Source: an uncultured Eubacteriales bacterium | GTDB lineage: Bacteria > Bacillota > Clostridia > Oscillospirales > CAG-272 | DNA: 27,465 bases | Assembly: GCA_900548735.1 (NCBI GenBank) | Contig: URMC01000014.1 | Span: 1-27,465, forward strand | Direction: 5' to 3' | Shown: positions 1-11,299 of the stretch, piece by piece | Layout of the letters: each line of letters starts with the position of its first letter | Position numbering within the stretch: the stretch's first letter is position 1 | Notes under the pieces: generated by a model | Seen by the model: only the letters and a program-made list of their open reading frames with translations | Told to the model about the DNA's origin: nothing | Database searches by the model: none | Made by a program: the position numbers and the translations under genes

Positions 1-280
1 TCGGCTTCAGCCCGCAGGCGTCGAACCGCGCGCGCAGGAACGCCACGGTTTCGGCAACGTTCCGCTCGGCGGGCAGGTAGACCGACACCGAGGCGATCGT
101 TTTGTCGGCGTTCAGAATGCTTTCGTCGATCAGGTCGCCGTAGCAGGTTTTCAGGTCAATATCGCTGAAATCCTCAATCATCAGATTGTTGTTCAGCATG
201 CTCATGATAGCAATCAACTCATCGCGGTGCTCAATCGCAACCGTGACCTTGACCTGTGTCCAGTCCTTACAGTTTTCCAT
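1..280 (-). CDS. prmA: Ribosomal protein L11 methyltransferase, N-terminal part (runs off window)
   Basis: PrmA trimethylates ribosomal protein L11 with S-adenosylmethionine in the cytoplasm. Only the first 93 codons are inside the window: the protein starts MENCKDWTQVKVTV and includes NNLMIEDFSDI, which matches the substrate-recognition N-domain of PrmA. The catalytic SAM domain lies beyond base 1. The ATG (278-280, complement) follows the ribosome site TAAGGAG, which overlaps the dnaJ stop codon; the gap to dnaJ is only 9 bases. It is therefore the last visible gene of the hrcA-grpE-dnaK-dnaJ operon, a common Firmicutes arrangement. Assignment rests on the N-domain plus position; the motif that would prove methyltransferase activity is not visible. 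Confidence 0.85.
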   Translation of the reverse strand, partial: MENCKDWTQVKVTVAIEHRDELIAIMSMLNNNLMIEDFSDIDLKTCYGDLIDESILNADKTIASVSVYLPAERNVAETVAFLRARFDACGLKP

Positions 281-289
281 GCGCGCTCC

Positions 290-1435
290 TTATTTGGTGA
301 ATTTATCGAAAATCCGTTTGAAAAAGCCGGACTTTTTGCCGTAGTTTTCCGCTTTGCACTCCCCTGCAAACGCACGCACCTTTTCTTTCTGATCATTGGA
401 AAGCCCTTTCGGAATTTCCACATTCACGGTAAAAATCAGGTCGCCGCGGCGGTTGGAATTGTTGATATAGGGAATGCCTTTGCCCCGCACGGTAAAGCGG
501 GTGCCGGGCTGCGTCCCCTCCGGGATGGTATATTTGATGTTGCCTTCCAGCGTCGGAATTTCGATTTCCGCACCGAGAATCGCATCGGTCACCGGCAACG
601 GTACGTCACAATAGATGTTATAACCATCACGCTCAAAAATCGGGTGCGGCTTTACCATCACCTGCAGAATGAGGTCTCCGGCACCGCCGCCGTTTCTGCC
701 GTCGTTACCCTGCCCGCGCAGTGCGATACGCTCTCCGTCGTCAATGCCTGCAGGGATTGTGACCTCCAGCTTTTTGGTCACGCGGATAAACCCGGTGCCA
801 CGGCAGTTCTGACAGGGTGTTTTGATGATTTTGCCCTTACCGCGGCAGGCATCACACGTGGTCTGGCTCTGAAACTGCATCCCGCCGATGCGCTGAATTA
901 CGCGCATCTGACCTGTGCCGTGACATTTTGAGCAGGTTTCGGCTCTGCTGCCCTTCGCGGCGCCTGAGCCGCCGCAATCCGGGCATTTGGTAATGCGGTT
1001 GAAAGAAATTTCTTTTTTGACGCCGAACGCCGCCTCCTCAAAAGTGACGGAAATCCGCGCGCCGATATCATCCCCCCGCACGGGACCGTTTGCCCTGCCG
1101 GAGTCGCCCCCGAAGCCACCGAACCCGCCGCCGAAAAAGCTGCTGAAAATGTCTCCGAAGCCGCCGAAATCGCCAAAGCCGCCGGCGCCGGCACCGCCCG
1201 CGGACGGGTCAAATGCCGCGTGGCCATACTGGTCGTATTTGGCGCGCTTATCCTTGTCGGAAAGCACGTCGTACGCCTCGTTGACCTCTTTGAATTTCTG
1301 CTCCGCCGCTTTGTCGCCGGGGTTCATATCCGGGTGATACTTTTTCGCCAGTGTGCGGTATGCCTTTTTGATCGTTGCGTCATCGGCGTTTTTGTCAACC
1401 CCTAAGACTTCATAGTAATCCTGTTTATCAGCCAT
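290..1435 (-). CDS. dnaJ: Chaperone DnaJ (Hsp40)
   Basis: Co-chaperone that delivers unfolded clients to DnaK and stimulates its ATPase. All type I DnaJ parts are present in 381 residues. The J domain occupies about 1-70 with HPD at 34-36. A Gly/Phe-rich linker runs about 76-120. The zinc domain has four CxxCxGxG motifs, with cysteine pairs at 151/154, 168/171, 194/197 and 208/211. The C-terminal client-binding domains follow. Length is normal for the family. The start has GAGGGG six bases upstream. It lies 60 bases downstream of dnaK, and that gap holds a GC-rich hairpin. It is expected to be under HrcA control through the operon's CIRCE element. Confidence 0.98.
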   Translation of the reverse strand: MADKQDYYEVLGVDKNADDATIKKAYRTLAKKYHPDMNPGDKAAEQKFKEVNEAYDVLSDKDKRAKYDQYGHAAFDPSAGGAGAGGFGDFGGFGDIFSSFFGGGFGGFGGDSGRANGPVRGDDIGARISVTFEEAAFGVKKEISFNRITKCPDCGGSGAAKGSRAETCSKCHGTGQMRVIQRIGGMQFQSQTTCDACRGKGKIIKTPCQNCRGTGFIRVTKKLEVTIPAGIDDGERIALRGQGNDGRNGGGAGDLILQVMVKPHPIFERDGYNIYCDVPLPVTDAILGAEIEIPTLEGNIKYTIPEGTQPGTRFTVRGKGIPYINNSNRRGDLIFTVNVEIPKGLSNDQKEKVRAFAGECKAENYGKKSGFFKRIFDKFTK

Positions 1436-1456
1436 GTTTTTCCCCTCGCGGATGAA

Positions 1457-1482
1457 GGGGGCGGTGCCGCCGCGCCGCCCCC
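1457..1482 (-). other. GC-rich hairpin between dnaK and dnaJ
   Basis: An 8-bp perfect stem (GGGGGCGG / CCGCCCCC) with a 10-base GC-rich loop fills most of the dnaK-dnaJ gap. No T-run follows in the direction of transcription, so it does not look like a full intrinsic terminator. It could slow ribosomes or exonucleases, or mark an mRNA processing point that sets DnaK above DnaJ. That role is inference. Confidence 0.5.
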
Positions 1483-1495
1483 CTCGTGTTTGTGA

Positions 1496-3340
1496 TTATT
1501 TATCGCTCTTGTCCTCAAAGTCGGCATTATAGAAGCCGCCGTTATTGCCGTTGCCGGCATTGCCAGCGTCACCGTTGCCGGCACCCGGGTTCTGCCCCTC
1601 GGCACCGCCCTGCTGTTTGTAGAGCTTCTCGGAAAGTGCATAGAATGCCTTCTCCAGCGCTTCGGAATCCGCCTTGATCGCCTCGGTGTCACCGCCGTTC
1701 AGCGTGGCACGGAGCTTTTCAATCGCCGCCTTTACATCCGCTTTGTCGGAGTCAGGCAGCTTGTCGCCGATCTCCTCCAGCGTCTTTTCGCTCTGGAAGA
1801 TCAGTGTTTCGGCGTGGTTTTTGGTGTCCACAGCCTCTTTCTGCTTCTTATCTGCTTCCGCAAATTTCTCCGCATCCTTCACTGCCCGGTCGATATCCTC
1901 TTTGGACATATTAGTGGACGACGTGATGGTAATGTGCGTTTCCTTGCCGGTGCCCTTATCCTGAGCGCTGACGTTTACGATACCGTTTGCGTCAATATCA
2001 AAGGTAACCTCGATCTGCGGCACGCCACGGGGAGCGGCAGGAATGCCGTCCAGCGTGAATCTGCCAAGCGTGGTATTGCCGGCAGCCATTTCGCGCTCAC
2101 CCTGCAGAACATGAATCTCCACAGAGGTCTGCCCGTCAGCCGCGGTGGAGTACACCTGGCTCTTTTTCACCGGGATGGTGGTGTTACGGTCGATGATCCG
2201 GTTAAACACGCCGCCAAGGGTCTCGATACCCAGCGACAGAGGCGTAACGTCAAGCAGCAGCAGATCTTTCACATCGCCGCCAAGCACGCCGCCCTGAATG
2301 GCGGCACCGACAGCCACGCACTCATCCGGGTTGATGCCCTTGAAGGGATCCTTGCCGATGAATTTGCGCACTGCCTCCTGCACGGCGGGAATACGGGTAG
2401 AGCCGCCGACCAGCAGAACCTTGTCGATCTCGGAGACCGACTTGCCGGCGTCTGCAAGCGCTTTCTTTGTCGGACCCATGCAACGCTCCACAAGGTCAGC
2501 CGTGATGCGGTCAAACTCCGCACGGGTCAGCGTTGCTTCAAAGTGCAGCGGGCCCGCGGCGGTTGCCGTGATAAACGGCAGATTGATGTTGGTGGAGGTC
2601 ATGCCCGAAAGCTCGATCTTCGCTTTCTCTGCGGCGTCTTTCAGTCTCTGCAACACCATTTTATCGTTGCGCAGATCCACGCCGTTCTCTCTCTGGAATT
2701 TGTCTGCCATCCAGTCAATCACGCGCTGGTCAAAGTCATCGCCGCCAAGGTGTGTATCACCGTTGGTGGCAAGCACTTCAAACACGCCGTCCGAAATCTC
2801 AAGGATAGATACATCAAAGGTACCGCCGCCAAGGTCAAACACCATCACGGTCTGATCTTTTTCTTTATCCATGCCGTAAGCCAGCGCCGCGGCGGTCGGC
2901 TCATTGATGATACGCTTGACATCAAGACCCGCGATCTTGCCGGCGTCTTTGGTCGCCTGACGCTGTGCATCGGAGAAGTATGCCGGCACGGTGATTACCG
3001 CTTCGGTGATCGGGGTGCCGAGATATGCCTCCGCATCGGCTTTCAGCTTTTGCAGGATCATTGCGGAAATCTCCTGCGGGGTGTACTGCTTGCCGTCAAT
3101 ATCCACTTTATAGGTCGTACCCATATGCCGTTTGATCGACATCACGGTACGGTCGGGGTTGGTAATGCTCTGTCTTTTTGCGACCTGACCGATCATTCTC
3201 TCGCCGCTCTTGGAGAACGCCACAACGGAAGGTGTGGTGCGCGCCCCTTCGGGGTTCGGAATCACAACGGGCTCGCCGCCCTCATAAACCGCTACGCAAG
3301 AGTTGGTAGTACCAAGGTCAATACCGATAATTTTTCCCAT
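1496..3340 (-). CDS. dnaK: Chaperone DnaK (Hsp70)
   Basis: ATP-driven Hsp70 foldase working with DnaJ and GrpE in the cytoplasm. The 614-residue protein opens with the phosphate-1 motif GIDLGTTNS. It carries EPTAAALAYG and the phosphate-2 motif DLGGGTFDVSILEI in the nucleotide-binding domain, and LLLDVTPLSLGIET at the linker to the substrate-binding domain. A helical lid follows. The tail is rich in Gly, Asn and Ala (NAGNGNNGGFYNADFED) and lacks the EEVD-like end seen in many homologues. The ATG is preceded by AGGAGG with an 8-base spacer. The gene is third in the hrcA operon, 41 bases after grpE. Confidence 0.98.
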   Translation of the reverse strand: MGKIIGIDLGTTNSCVAVYEGGEPVVIPNPEGARTTPSVVAFSKSGERMIGQVAKRQSITNPDRTVMSIKRHMGTTYKVDIDGKQYTPQEISAMILQKLKADAEAYLGTPITEAVITVPAYFSDAQRQATKDAGKIAGLDVKRIINEPTAAALAYGMDKEKDQTVMVFDLGGGTFDVSILEISDGVFEVLATNGDTHLGGDDFDQRVIDWMADKFQRENGVDLRNDKMVLQRLKDAAEKAKIELSGMTSTNINLPFITATAAGPLHFEATLTRAEFDRITADLVERCMGPTKKALADAGKSVSEIDKVLLVGGSTRIPAVQEAVRKFIGKDPFKGINPDECVAVGAAIQGGVLGGDVKDLLLLDVTPLSLGIETLGGVFNRIIDRNTTIPVKKSQVYSTAADGQTSVEIHVLQGEREMAAGNTTLGRFTLDGIPAAPRGVPQIEVTFDIDANGIVNVSAQDKGTGKETHITITSSTNMSKEDIDRAVKDAEKFAEADKKQKEAVDTKNHAETLIFQSEKTLEEIGDKLPDSDKADVKAAIEKLRATLNGGDTEAIKADSEALEKAFYALSEKLYKQQGGAEGQNPGAGNGDAGNAGNGNNGGFYNADFEDKSDK

Positions 3341-3381
3341 AATTCATTCCTCCTGAAGAAATCTCTTCTTTAATAACTTTT

Positions 3382-3948
3382 TTAGTTTGCCACTTTTACC
3401 ATGGCGTACCGCAACACTTTATCGCCGCGGCAATATCCCTTTTGCAAGACCTCAACGATCTCCCCCTCCCCGTATGCCGGGTCCTCCACGTGCATCACTG
3501 CGTTGTGAAGATTGGGGTCAAACTTTTCGGTCGGGATTTCGGTTACACCGAGCTTTTCAAAGGTTTCCCGCACGCTTTTCAGCACCATGGAAACACCCTT
3601 TGCCACGCTCTCTCCGTCCGTATACTGCGCCGCTCTCTCCAGGTTATCCACAACCGGGAACAGTGCCTTCAGCGCGTCGCCGTAGGCGTCGGTATAAATC
3701 CCTTCCCGCTCTTTGGCGCTGCGCCGGCGGAAGTTGTCATACTCAGCCGCCAACCGCAGATACGAATCGTTTTTCTCGGCAAGTTCTTTCTTCGTCGCCT
3801 CCAACTGTTTTTTCAGTTCCGCGACCTCTGCTTCCGCCTGCCTTTTTTTCTTTTTATCTTCTTTTTCGGCTTTTGCGGGCTCCGCGCTTGCCGTTTCCGG
3901 CTCCGGTACAGGCTCGCTCACCGTTTCGTTTTTCACTTCATCCGTCAT
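3382..3948 (-). CDS. grpE: Nucleotide exchange factor GrpE
   Basis: GrpE releases ADP from DnaK. The protein has an acidic, Glu/Pro/Ala-rich N-terminus, a Lys/Glu-rich coiled coil (about residues 30-75), then YLRLAAEYDNFRRR and the C-terminal beta domain with VLQKGY near the end. The start chosen is MTDEVK at 3948, because AAGGAG lies 7 bases upstream. An in-frame GTG 18 bases further upstream lacks a comparable site and would put that Shine-Dalgarno sequence inside the coding region. The start overlaps the end of hrcA by 11 bases, suggesting translational coupling. Length (188 residues) is normal. Confidence 0.96.
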   Translation of the reverse strand: MTDEVKNETVSEPVPEPETASAEPAKAEKEDKKKKRQAEAEVAELKKQLEATKKELAEKNDSYLRLAAEYDNFRRRSAKEREGIYTDAYGDALKALFPVVDNLERAAQYTDGESVAKGVSMVLKSVRETFEKLGVTEIPTEKFDPNLHNAVMHVEDPAYGEGEIVEVLQKGYCRGDKVLRYAMVKVAN

Positions 3949-5014
3949 GCTGATCTCCTTTTTCACCCTTTTCGTTATACGGCTCCGCCAGCAGATTGGT
4001 CAGGTTTCCGCCAAGGTTGTCAAGCGTCTTGAGCACCTTTGCGTAATCCATCCGCAAGGGTCCGATCACACCGATCACACCCACGGTGTGCCCGTTCTGC
4101 CGCACCGGTTTGTATACCAGCGTGGAGTTGTTCATCACCCGCACCGAACTGTCTGACCCGATCACGGCGTTGACACGGTCGTCACCGGGGTCGGATACAA
4201 GATCGAGAATATCCTCTTTGCGCTCCAGCGCCCCCAGCAACTCGCCGAGATTTTCAGGCTCCGCAAACTCCGGGTACTGCAACAGGCGATCCAACCCGCT
4301 GACTTTCAGTTCCCCGCTGTCAAGTTCATTCAGGACCTCCCAGATCGCTTTCATTACGGCGTTGACCAGCGCCACATCGCCGGACATCCGGTTTTCCAGC
4401 TCAATGATCATCTGAATGGACATCTCGTTTGCGGTATGCCCCGCCGCCAGTTCATTGAGTGACTGAGAAAGCCGTGCAACTGTTTTTTCGTCCACTTCAT
4501 TCTCGGTCAGGATATTGCGCGTTTTCACCGCCCCGTTGGAGGCAACCAGAATCAGGATGAAACTCTGCTTGTCGATCAGCGTTGCTTCAAACTTCTGCAC
4601 CGTGACCGAATGCTCTCTCGGTTTAATCACAAACCCGGGGTAATTGGTCAGTTCCGACGCCACTTTGGACGCCTTATCGAGAATCTGATCCAACTCCGAC
4701 AGTTTGATTTTCATCAACTGATTGATCTGCGCGATCTCCTTGGTGGTCATGGCGTAATCTTTGAGCAACGTATCCACGTAAAAACGATAGCCCTTTTTGC
4801 TGGGCACACGCCCCGCGGAAGTGTGCGGCTGCTCCAGATACCCCATGTTTTCCAGCTCCGCCATTTCATTACGGATGGTAGCGGAAGAACAGGACAACTG
4901 CCGGCTTTCGGTGATATACTTGGAGCCGACCGGCTCCCCGCCCTCGATATGCGCTTCCACAATCGCTTTTAAGATCTGTTTCTTGCGCTCGCTGATGTTT
5001 TCTTCACCGGGCAT
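3938..5014 (-). CDS. hrcA: Heat-inducible transcription repressor HrcA
   Basis: HrcA binds CIRCE and represses the class I heat-shock genes; GroEL is known to modulate its activity in other Firmicutes. The 358-residue protein has the N-terminal winged helix (ISERKKQILKAIVEAH, then SSATIRNEMAELENMGYLEQPHTSAGRVPS), followed by a GAF-like dimerisation region ending with VIGVIGPLRMDYAKV. The start is fixed by AAAGGAGG 9 bases before the ATG. It is the first gene of the operon and lies directly behind the operator it recognises, so it is autoregulated. No groES-groEL is visible here. Confidence 0.97.
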   Translation of the reverse strand: MPGEENISERKKQILKAIVEAHIEGGEPVGSKYITESRQLSCSSATIRNEMAELENMGYLEQPHTSAGRVPSKKGYRFYVDTLLKDYAMTTKEIAQINQLMKIKLSELDQILDKASKVASELTNYPGFVIKPREHSVTVQKFEATLIDKQSFILILVASNGAVKTRNILTENEVDEKTVARLSQSLNELAAGHTANEMSIQMIIELENRMSGDVALVNAVMKAIWEVLNELDSGELKVSGLDRLLQYPEFAEPENLGELLGALERKEDILDLVSDPGDDRVNAVIGSDSSVRVMNNSTLVYKPVRQNGHTVGVIGVIGPLRMDYAKVLKTLDNLGGNLTNLLAEPYNEKGEKGDQHDG

Positions 5015-5035
5015 GACCTGTACCTCCTTTCAGAA

Positions 5036-5062
5036 TTAGCACTCAATGCTTGCAAGTGCTAA
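5036..5062 (-). promoter_or_regulatory. CIRCE operator for HrcA
   Basis: The sequence TTAGCACTC-N9-AAGTGCTAA matches the CIRCE inverted repeat (TTAGCACTC-N9-GAGTGCTAA) at 17 of 18 arm positions. It lies between the -10 box and the hrcA start, where bound HrcA would block transcription initiation or elongation. One base in one arm departs from the consensus. Confidence 0.97.
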
Positions 5063-5074
5063 ATTCATACTCAA

Positions 5075-5103
5075 AATATAACACTATTATTCCCGTTTGT
5101 CAA
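5075..5103 (-). promoter_or_regulatory. SigA-type promoter of the hrcA operon
   Basis: On the minus strand TTGACA (5098-5103) and TATATT (5075-5080) are separated by exactly 17 bases, immediately upstream of CIRCE. It is the only clear promoter seen for the five-gene heat-shock operon. Confidence 0.93.
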
Positions 5104-5146
5104 GGGTTTTTGCAAATTTTTTTGCTTTTTTTGACTTTCGTCTGCC

Positions 5147-5175
5147 AAAAAAGCAAAAAAGCCCGCTCCGCGGGC
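5147..5175 (-). terminator. Intrinsic terminator of the uvrB-uvrA-methyltransferase operon
   Basis: Read on the minus strand, GCCCGC-GGA-GCGGGC is followed by TTTTTTGCTTTTTT. It lies after the methyltransferase stop and upstream of the hrcA promoter, so it separates the two minus-strand operons. Confidence 0.88.
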
Positions 5176-5206
5176 GAAATCCCGGGGAGCGGACAGGGTT
5201 GATTTT

Positions 5207-6346
5207 TCAGTTCTTTTTCGGGAAAGGAGGCTTGAAATACTGGTACAGATAGCACGGGATCATCCCGTTATACAGTTTTCGCACCTTGTCTGCCCGTCTG
5301 CCAAAAAGCGATTCAAACCGCTCGTGCGAGGTCAGAATGTAAATCTGCCATGGGGTCAGCGCCGCAAAGGTTTTGCCGATATCCCGGTACAGCGCCTCCA
5401 CCTCCCACAATTCCATCATCCGCTCGCCGTAAGGCGGGTTGCAGATGATTGTGCCGCGCCGGTCAGGCGCGGGTTTTGCGGTCTTTCGCGCGTCCTGCCG
5501 GAAAAAGCGGATACAATCCTCCACCCCGGCACGCGCGGCGTTCTCTTTTGCATAGGTCAGCACTTTTTCGTCTGTATCGGAGGCAAAGATCTCCGGGTGC
5601 ACATCGTGCCGCTCCTTATCTCTTGCTTCCTCCTCGGCGCGTGCCCAGATACGGTGATCGAGAAAATCGTAATCCATCGCGGCAAAATGCCTGCCAAGAC
5701 CCGGCGCGCGGTTACGTAAGATCATCGCGCCCTCAATCACAATCGTACCGGAACCGCAGAAAGGATCCCACAGCAGATTCTCCGGGCGCAGGCGCGCCGT
5801 CAGCGCAAGAGCTGCGCCCAGCGTTTCCCGCAAAGGCGCCGCGCCCGCCGCGGGGCGGTACCCGCGCTTGTGGAGCGCCACGCCGCTGGTGTCGATCATC
5901 AGGGTGGCAATATCTTTAAATAGGAAGAATTCGATCTGATACTTGGTGCCGTCCTCCGGAAGGCTCGTCACTCCGTGTGCGGAGAACAGGCGTTCCACCA
6001 CGGCTTTTTTGATGATACTCTGACAGTCCGGCACCGAAAACAGCGTGCTTCTGACCGCGTGCCCCTTGACAGGGAAAGCGTCTTCGGTGCCGATGAAATC
6101 CTCCCACGGGAGGGCGCGCACACCGTCAAACAATTCGGTAAAACTGCGCGCCGGAAAGGCGCCGAGTTTCAGGTAGACCCGCTCCGCACAGCGAAGCGCG
6201 ATATTGGTGCGGGCAATGTCGGCATCCTCCCCCGCAAAGGTAACGCGCCCGTCCATGGTGTCCAGGCGGCGCAACCCCAGCGCGTCAATCTCCTCGCCCA
6301 ACTGCTTTTCCAAGCCAAACAGGCAGGTTGCCACAAATTCTCTCAT
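5207..6346 (-). CDS. THUMP-domain class I RNA guanine-N2 methyltransferase (RlmL/YpsC-like)
   Basis: Probable rRNA methyltransferase of the RlmL N-terminal/YpsC type. The N-terminal part (about residues 1-160) matches the ferredoxin-like plus THUMP RNA-binding region (MREFVATCLFGLEKQLGEEI). The C-terminal Rossmann domain carries the SAM motif DPFCGSGTIVIEGA and the catalytic NPPYGERM. Length is 379 residues. The start is taken at 6346: GGGGAG lies 6 bases upstream and the ATG overlaps the uvrA TGA as ATGA, whereas the earlier in-frame ATG at 6364 has no ribosome site. It ends the uvrB-uvrA operon. The family is certain; the exact rRNA position is inferred from homologues. Confidence 0.9.
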   Translation of the reverse strand: MREFVATCLFGLEKQLGEEIDALGLRRLDTMDGRVTFAGEDADIARTNIALRCAERVYLKLGAFPARSFTELFDGVRALPWEDFIGTEDAFPVKGHAVRSTLFSVPDCQSIIKKAVVERLFSAHGVTSLPEDGTKYQIEFFLFKDIATLMIDTSGVALHKRGYRPAAGAAPLRETLGAALALTARLRPENLLWDPFCGSGTIVIEGAMILRNRAPGLGRHFAAMDYDFLDHRIWARAEEEARDKERHDVHPEIFASDTDEKVLTYAKENAARAGVEDCIRFFRQDARKTAKPAPDRRGTIICNPPYGERMMELWEVEALYRDIGKTFAALTPWQIYILTSHERFESLFGRRADKVRKLYNGMIPCYLYQYFKPPFPKKN

Positions 6347-9172
6347 TGATTTCTCCCCAGCCATTTTTTCAGGTATTCCCCGGTATAGGAGCCTTTGGTT
6401 TTCGCCACTTCCTCCGGCGTGCCGCAGGCGACCAGTGTGCCGCCGCCGTCCCCGCCCTCGGGTCCAAGGTCTATGATATAATCGGCGGTTTTAATCACGT
6501 CCAGATTATGCTCAATCACAATAACGCTGTTGCCCGCTTCCACCAGCCGCTGCAACATCTGCAACAGTTTTGCCACATCGTCGGAGTGAAGTCCGGTCGT
6601 CGGCTCGTCCAGAATATAAACCGTTTTGCCGGTACTGCGCTTGGAAAGTTCGGTGGCAAGACGGATGCGCTGTGCTTCCCCGCCCGAAAGCGTGGTGGAG
6701 GACTGCCCGATGCCGATATACCCCAGTCCCACATCATACAGGGTCTGTAATTTGCGCTTGATGGAAGGAATCCCGTCAAAGAAGGTCAGCCCCTCCTCCA
6801 CGGTCATATTCAGCACATCGGAAATATTCTTTCCTTTATAATGCACGTCCAGTGTGTCGCGGTTATAGCGTTTGCCGTGGCAGACGTCGCACTTCACATA
6901 CACATCAGGTAGGAAGTGCATTTCGATCTTCTTCACGCCGTCGCCCTCACAGGCTTCACACCGCCCGCCGCGCACGTTGAAGGAAAATCTGCCGCTGGTA
7001 TAGCCCTTTGCCTTGGCATCCTTGGTTTTGGCAAACAGGTCGCGGATCTCGCCGAAAAGCCCGGTATAAGTTGCGGGGTTAGAGCGCGGCGTGCGCCCGA
7101 TGGGGCTTTGGTCGATGTCAATCACCTTATCCACGTATTCCAGCCCTTCCACGCGGTCGTGCGGGCCGGGATAAGCAATGGCACGGTTTAATTTGGAGGC
7201 AAGCACCGGGTACAGGATGCCGTTTACCAACGAGGACTTCCCGGAGCCGGAGACCCCGGTCACGCACACAAATTCACCAAGCGGAATATCCACCGTAAGG
7301 TTTTTGAGGTTGTGCAGTTTCGCGCCGACCACGCGGAGCGCGTGACCGTTGCCCGCCCGCCGGGTTTGGGGCACAGGAATTTTCTTTCTGCCGGAAAGAT
7401 ATGCGCCCGTGATGGAATCGGGGTTTGCCATAATTTCGGCAGGGGTGCCGGTTGCCACAATCTCACCGCCGCGGATACCGGCGCCGGGGCCCACGTCCAC
7501 GATATAATCCGCCGCTTCCATGGTCTCTTCATCGTGTTCCACCACGATCACGCTGTTGCCGAGATCCCGCAGGCGGCAGAGCGTGCGGATCAGTTTGCCG
7601 TTATCGCGCTGGTGAAGCCCGATGCTCGGCTCATCCAGAATATACAGCACGCCCGTGAGCGCGGAGCCGATCTGCGTGGCAAGCCGGATGCGCTGTGCCT
7701 CCCCGCCCGAAAGCGTGCCCGCTTTGCGGGAGAGCGTGAGATAATCCAGCCCCACACTGACCAGGAACCCAAGGCGCGCGCGCACTTCTTTGAGGATTTC
7801 CCGCGCGATGGTCATTTCGGTGTCACCCAGTTTCAGCTCATCGAGAAATGCAAGCGCCTGTTTGACAGACTGATTGCAGAACTCATAGATATTCAGCCCC
7901 CCGACCGTGACGGACAGCACTTCGGGCGACAGACGTTTCCCGTGGCAAACCGGGCACGGTGCGTCCTCGACGAAATCCTGATAGTATTCCATCCCGCTCA
8001 TCTTCATGCGGGTCTCTATCATTTTGACAAGACCCTCAAACTTCACCAGTTGCTCATGCCGCTCCTTGGCGTAATAGCGCACGATATGATATTTTTCGTC
8101 ACCGGAGCCATAGAAAAGGACGTGCCGCTGTTTCTCGGTAAAATCCCTGACCGGCGTTTTCAGCGTAAAGCCAAAACGCTCCCCTACTGCAGCAAACAGC
8201 GGACCGTTCCAGCTTTCTTCTTCCAGCGTTTTGAAACCGTTGACGGCAATCGCGCCCTCGGAGAGCGACAGCGAGTCATCCGGGATCAGTTTGCGCACCG
8301 CGATCGTCTGCATTTCACCCAGCCCCGCGCAATGCGGGCACGCGCCCTGCGGGTTATTGAAGGAGAACATTCTCGGTTCCAGCTCCCCAAAAGAAATCCC
8401 GTGCTCCTCACAGGCGTAATTCTGCGAAAACGAGAGCGCCGCGGGCGCTTCTTCCTCATCCCGCGCCACCGGAACAATCAACAGCGTGCCGCCCGACAGC
8501 GACAGCGCCGTTTCCACCGAGTCGCCGAGTCTTGCACGGATGTCACCTTTATTAACCAGGCGGTCAATCACCACCTCGATGGTGTGTTTGATATTTTTGT
8601 CCAGCTTGATCTCCTCGGAAAGGTCATACAGGTTGCCGTCCACCCGCACGCGGGTATAGCCGCTTTTCCGTGCGTCGGCAAGGACCTTTTCGTGCATGCC
8701 TTTCTGTGCGCGCACCACGGGGGCAACCACCAGGAATCGCGTGCCCTCCGGCAAGGCGAGAATCCGGTCTACAATCTGATCCTTGGACTGCTGGCGAATC
8801 TCCTTGCCGCAGACCGGGCAGTGCGGGATACCGATGCGCGCGTAAAGCAGACGCAGATAGTCATAAATTTCGGTCACCGTGCCCACGGTGGAACGCGGGT
8901 TTTTGGAGGTGGTTTTCTGATCGATGGAAATGGCGGGCGACAGCCCCTCCACAAAGTCAATATCCGGCTTGTCCAACTGCCCCAAAAACATCCGGGCATA
9001 GGAGGAGAGCGATTCCACAAAGCGGCGGTGTCCCTCCGCATAGATCGTATCAAACGCAAGGGACGACTTGCCGGAGCCGGAAAGCCCGGTAAACACTACC
9101 AGCTTATCGCGCGGGATGGTCACATCCACATTTTTGAGGTTGTGCACGCGCACCCCTCTTAAAATCAGTTTA

Positions 9173-9180
<8 letters not shown>
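6343..9180 (-). CDS. uvrA: Excinuclease ABC subunit A (UvrA)
   Basis: Damage-scanning ATPase of nucleotide excision repair. It has two ABC ATPase halves. The first Walker A is GLSGSGKSSLAFDT, with signature LSGGEAQRIRLATQIGS and Walker B LYILDEPSIGLHQRD. The second is GVSGSGKSSLVNGIL, with LSGGEAQRIRLATELSK and VYILDEPTTGLHSDD. Zinc-binding pairs are visible as CPVCGKE, CPHCAG, CPVCHGKR and CEACEGDG...CDVCHGKR. The start chosen is MADKLILRGV at 9180, which gives 945 residues, the usual size. The 16-codon upstream extension is uvrB reading-through sequence. The start overlaps the uvrB end by 8 bases with only a weak ribosome site (AAAGAG), suggesting translational coupling. Confidence 0.98.
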
Positions 9181-11170
<1,990 letters not shown>

Positions 11171-11202
11171 GTTTCTCTCCCTATCGTTCATTGCATTGAT
11201 TC

Positions 11203-11231
11203 AGTATATCACAAAATATTTTAATTGTAAA
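11203..11231 (-). promoter_or_regulatory. SigA-type promoter of uvrB-uvrA
   Basis: On the minus strand TTTACA (11226-11231) and TATACT (11203-11208) have a 17-base spacer, 33 bases before the uvrB ATG. The -35 box begins 3 bases past the stem of the preceding terminator, in its T-rich tail. Confidence 0.88.
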
Positions 11232-11268
11232 GAAACCGGGTGGAATTCCCTGAAAATTCCACCCGGTT
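11226..11268 (-). terminator. Terminator-like hairpin downstream of the membrane protein gene
   Basis: A 14-bp perfect stem (11234-11247 with 11255-11268, 7-base loop), read on the minus strand, is followed by a short broken T-run (TTTCTTT). It lies 31 bases after the stop of the upstream membrane protein. The T-run is imperfect, so some read-through into uvrB is possible. Confidence 0.75.
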
Positions 11269-11299
11269 CTCCTGTCAGGTTACATTTAACGGATTTTTT

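Noticed and set aside
1814..3373. 519-codon open frame on the plus strand across dnaK
   Set aside because: It lies opposite a certain dnaK, with no ribosome site and no recognisable domain; a composition effect in GC-rich DNA.
5063..5206. Riboswitch or small RNA between hrcA and the methyltransferase gene
   Set aside because: The stretch is explained by the hrcA promoter, AT-rich spacer and a single terminator; no further conserved structure is visible.
7312..9162. 616-codon open frame on the plus strand across uvrA
   Set aside because: It is a mirror frame of a strongly supported uvrA with Walker motifs and zinc fingers; it is Arg/His-rich, matches no family and lacks a ribosome site.
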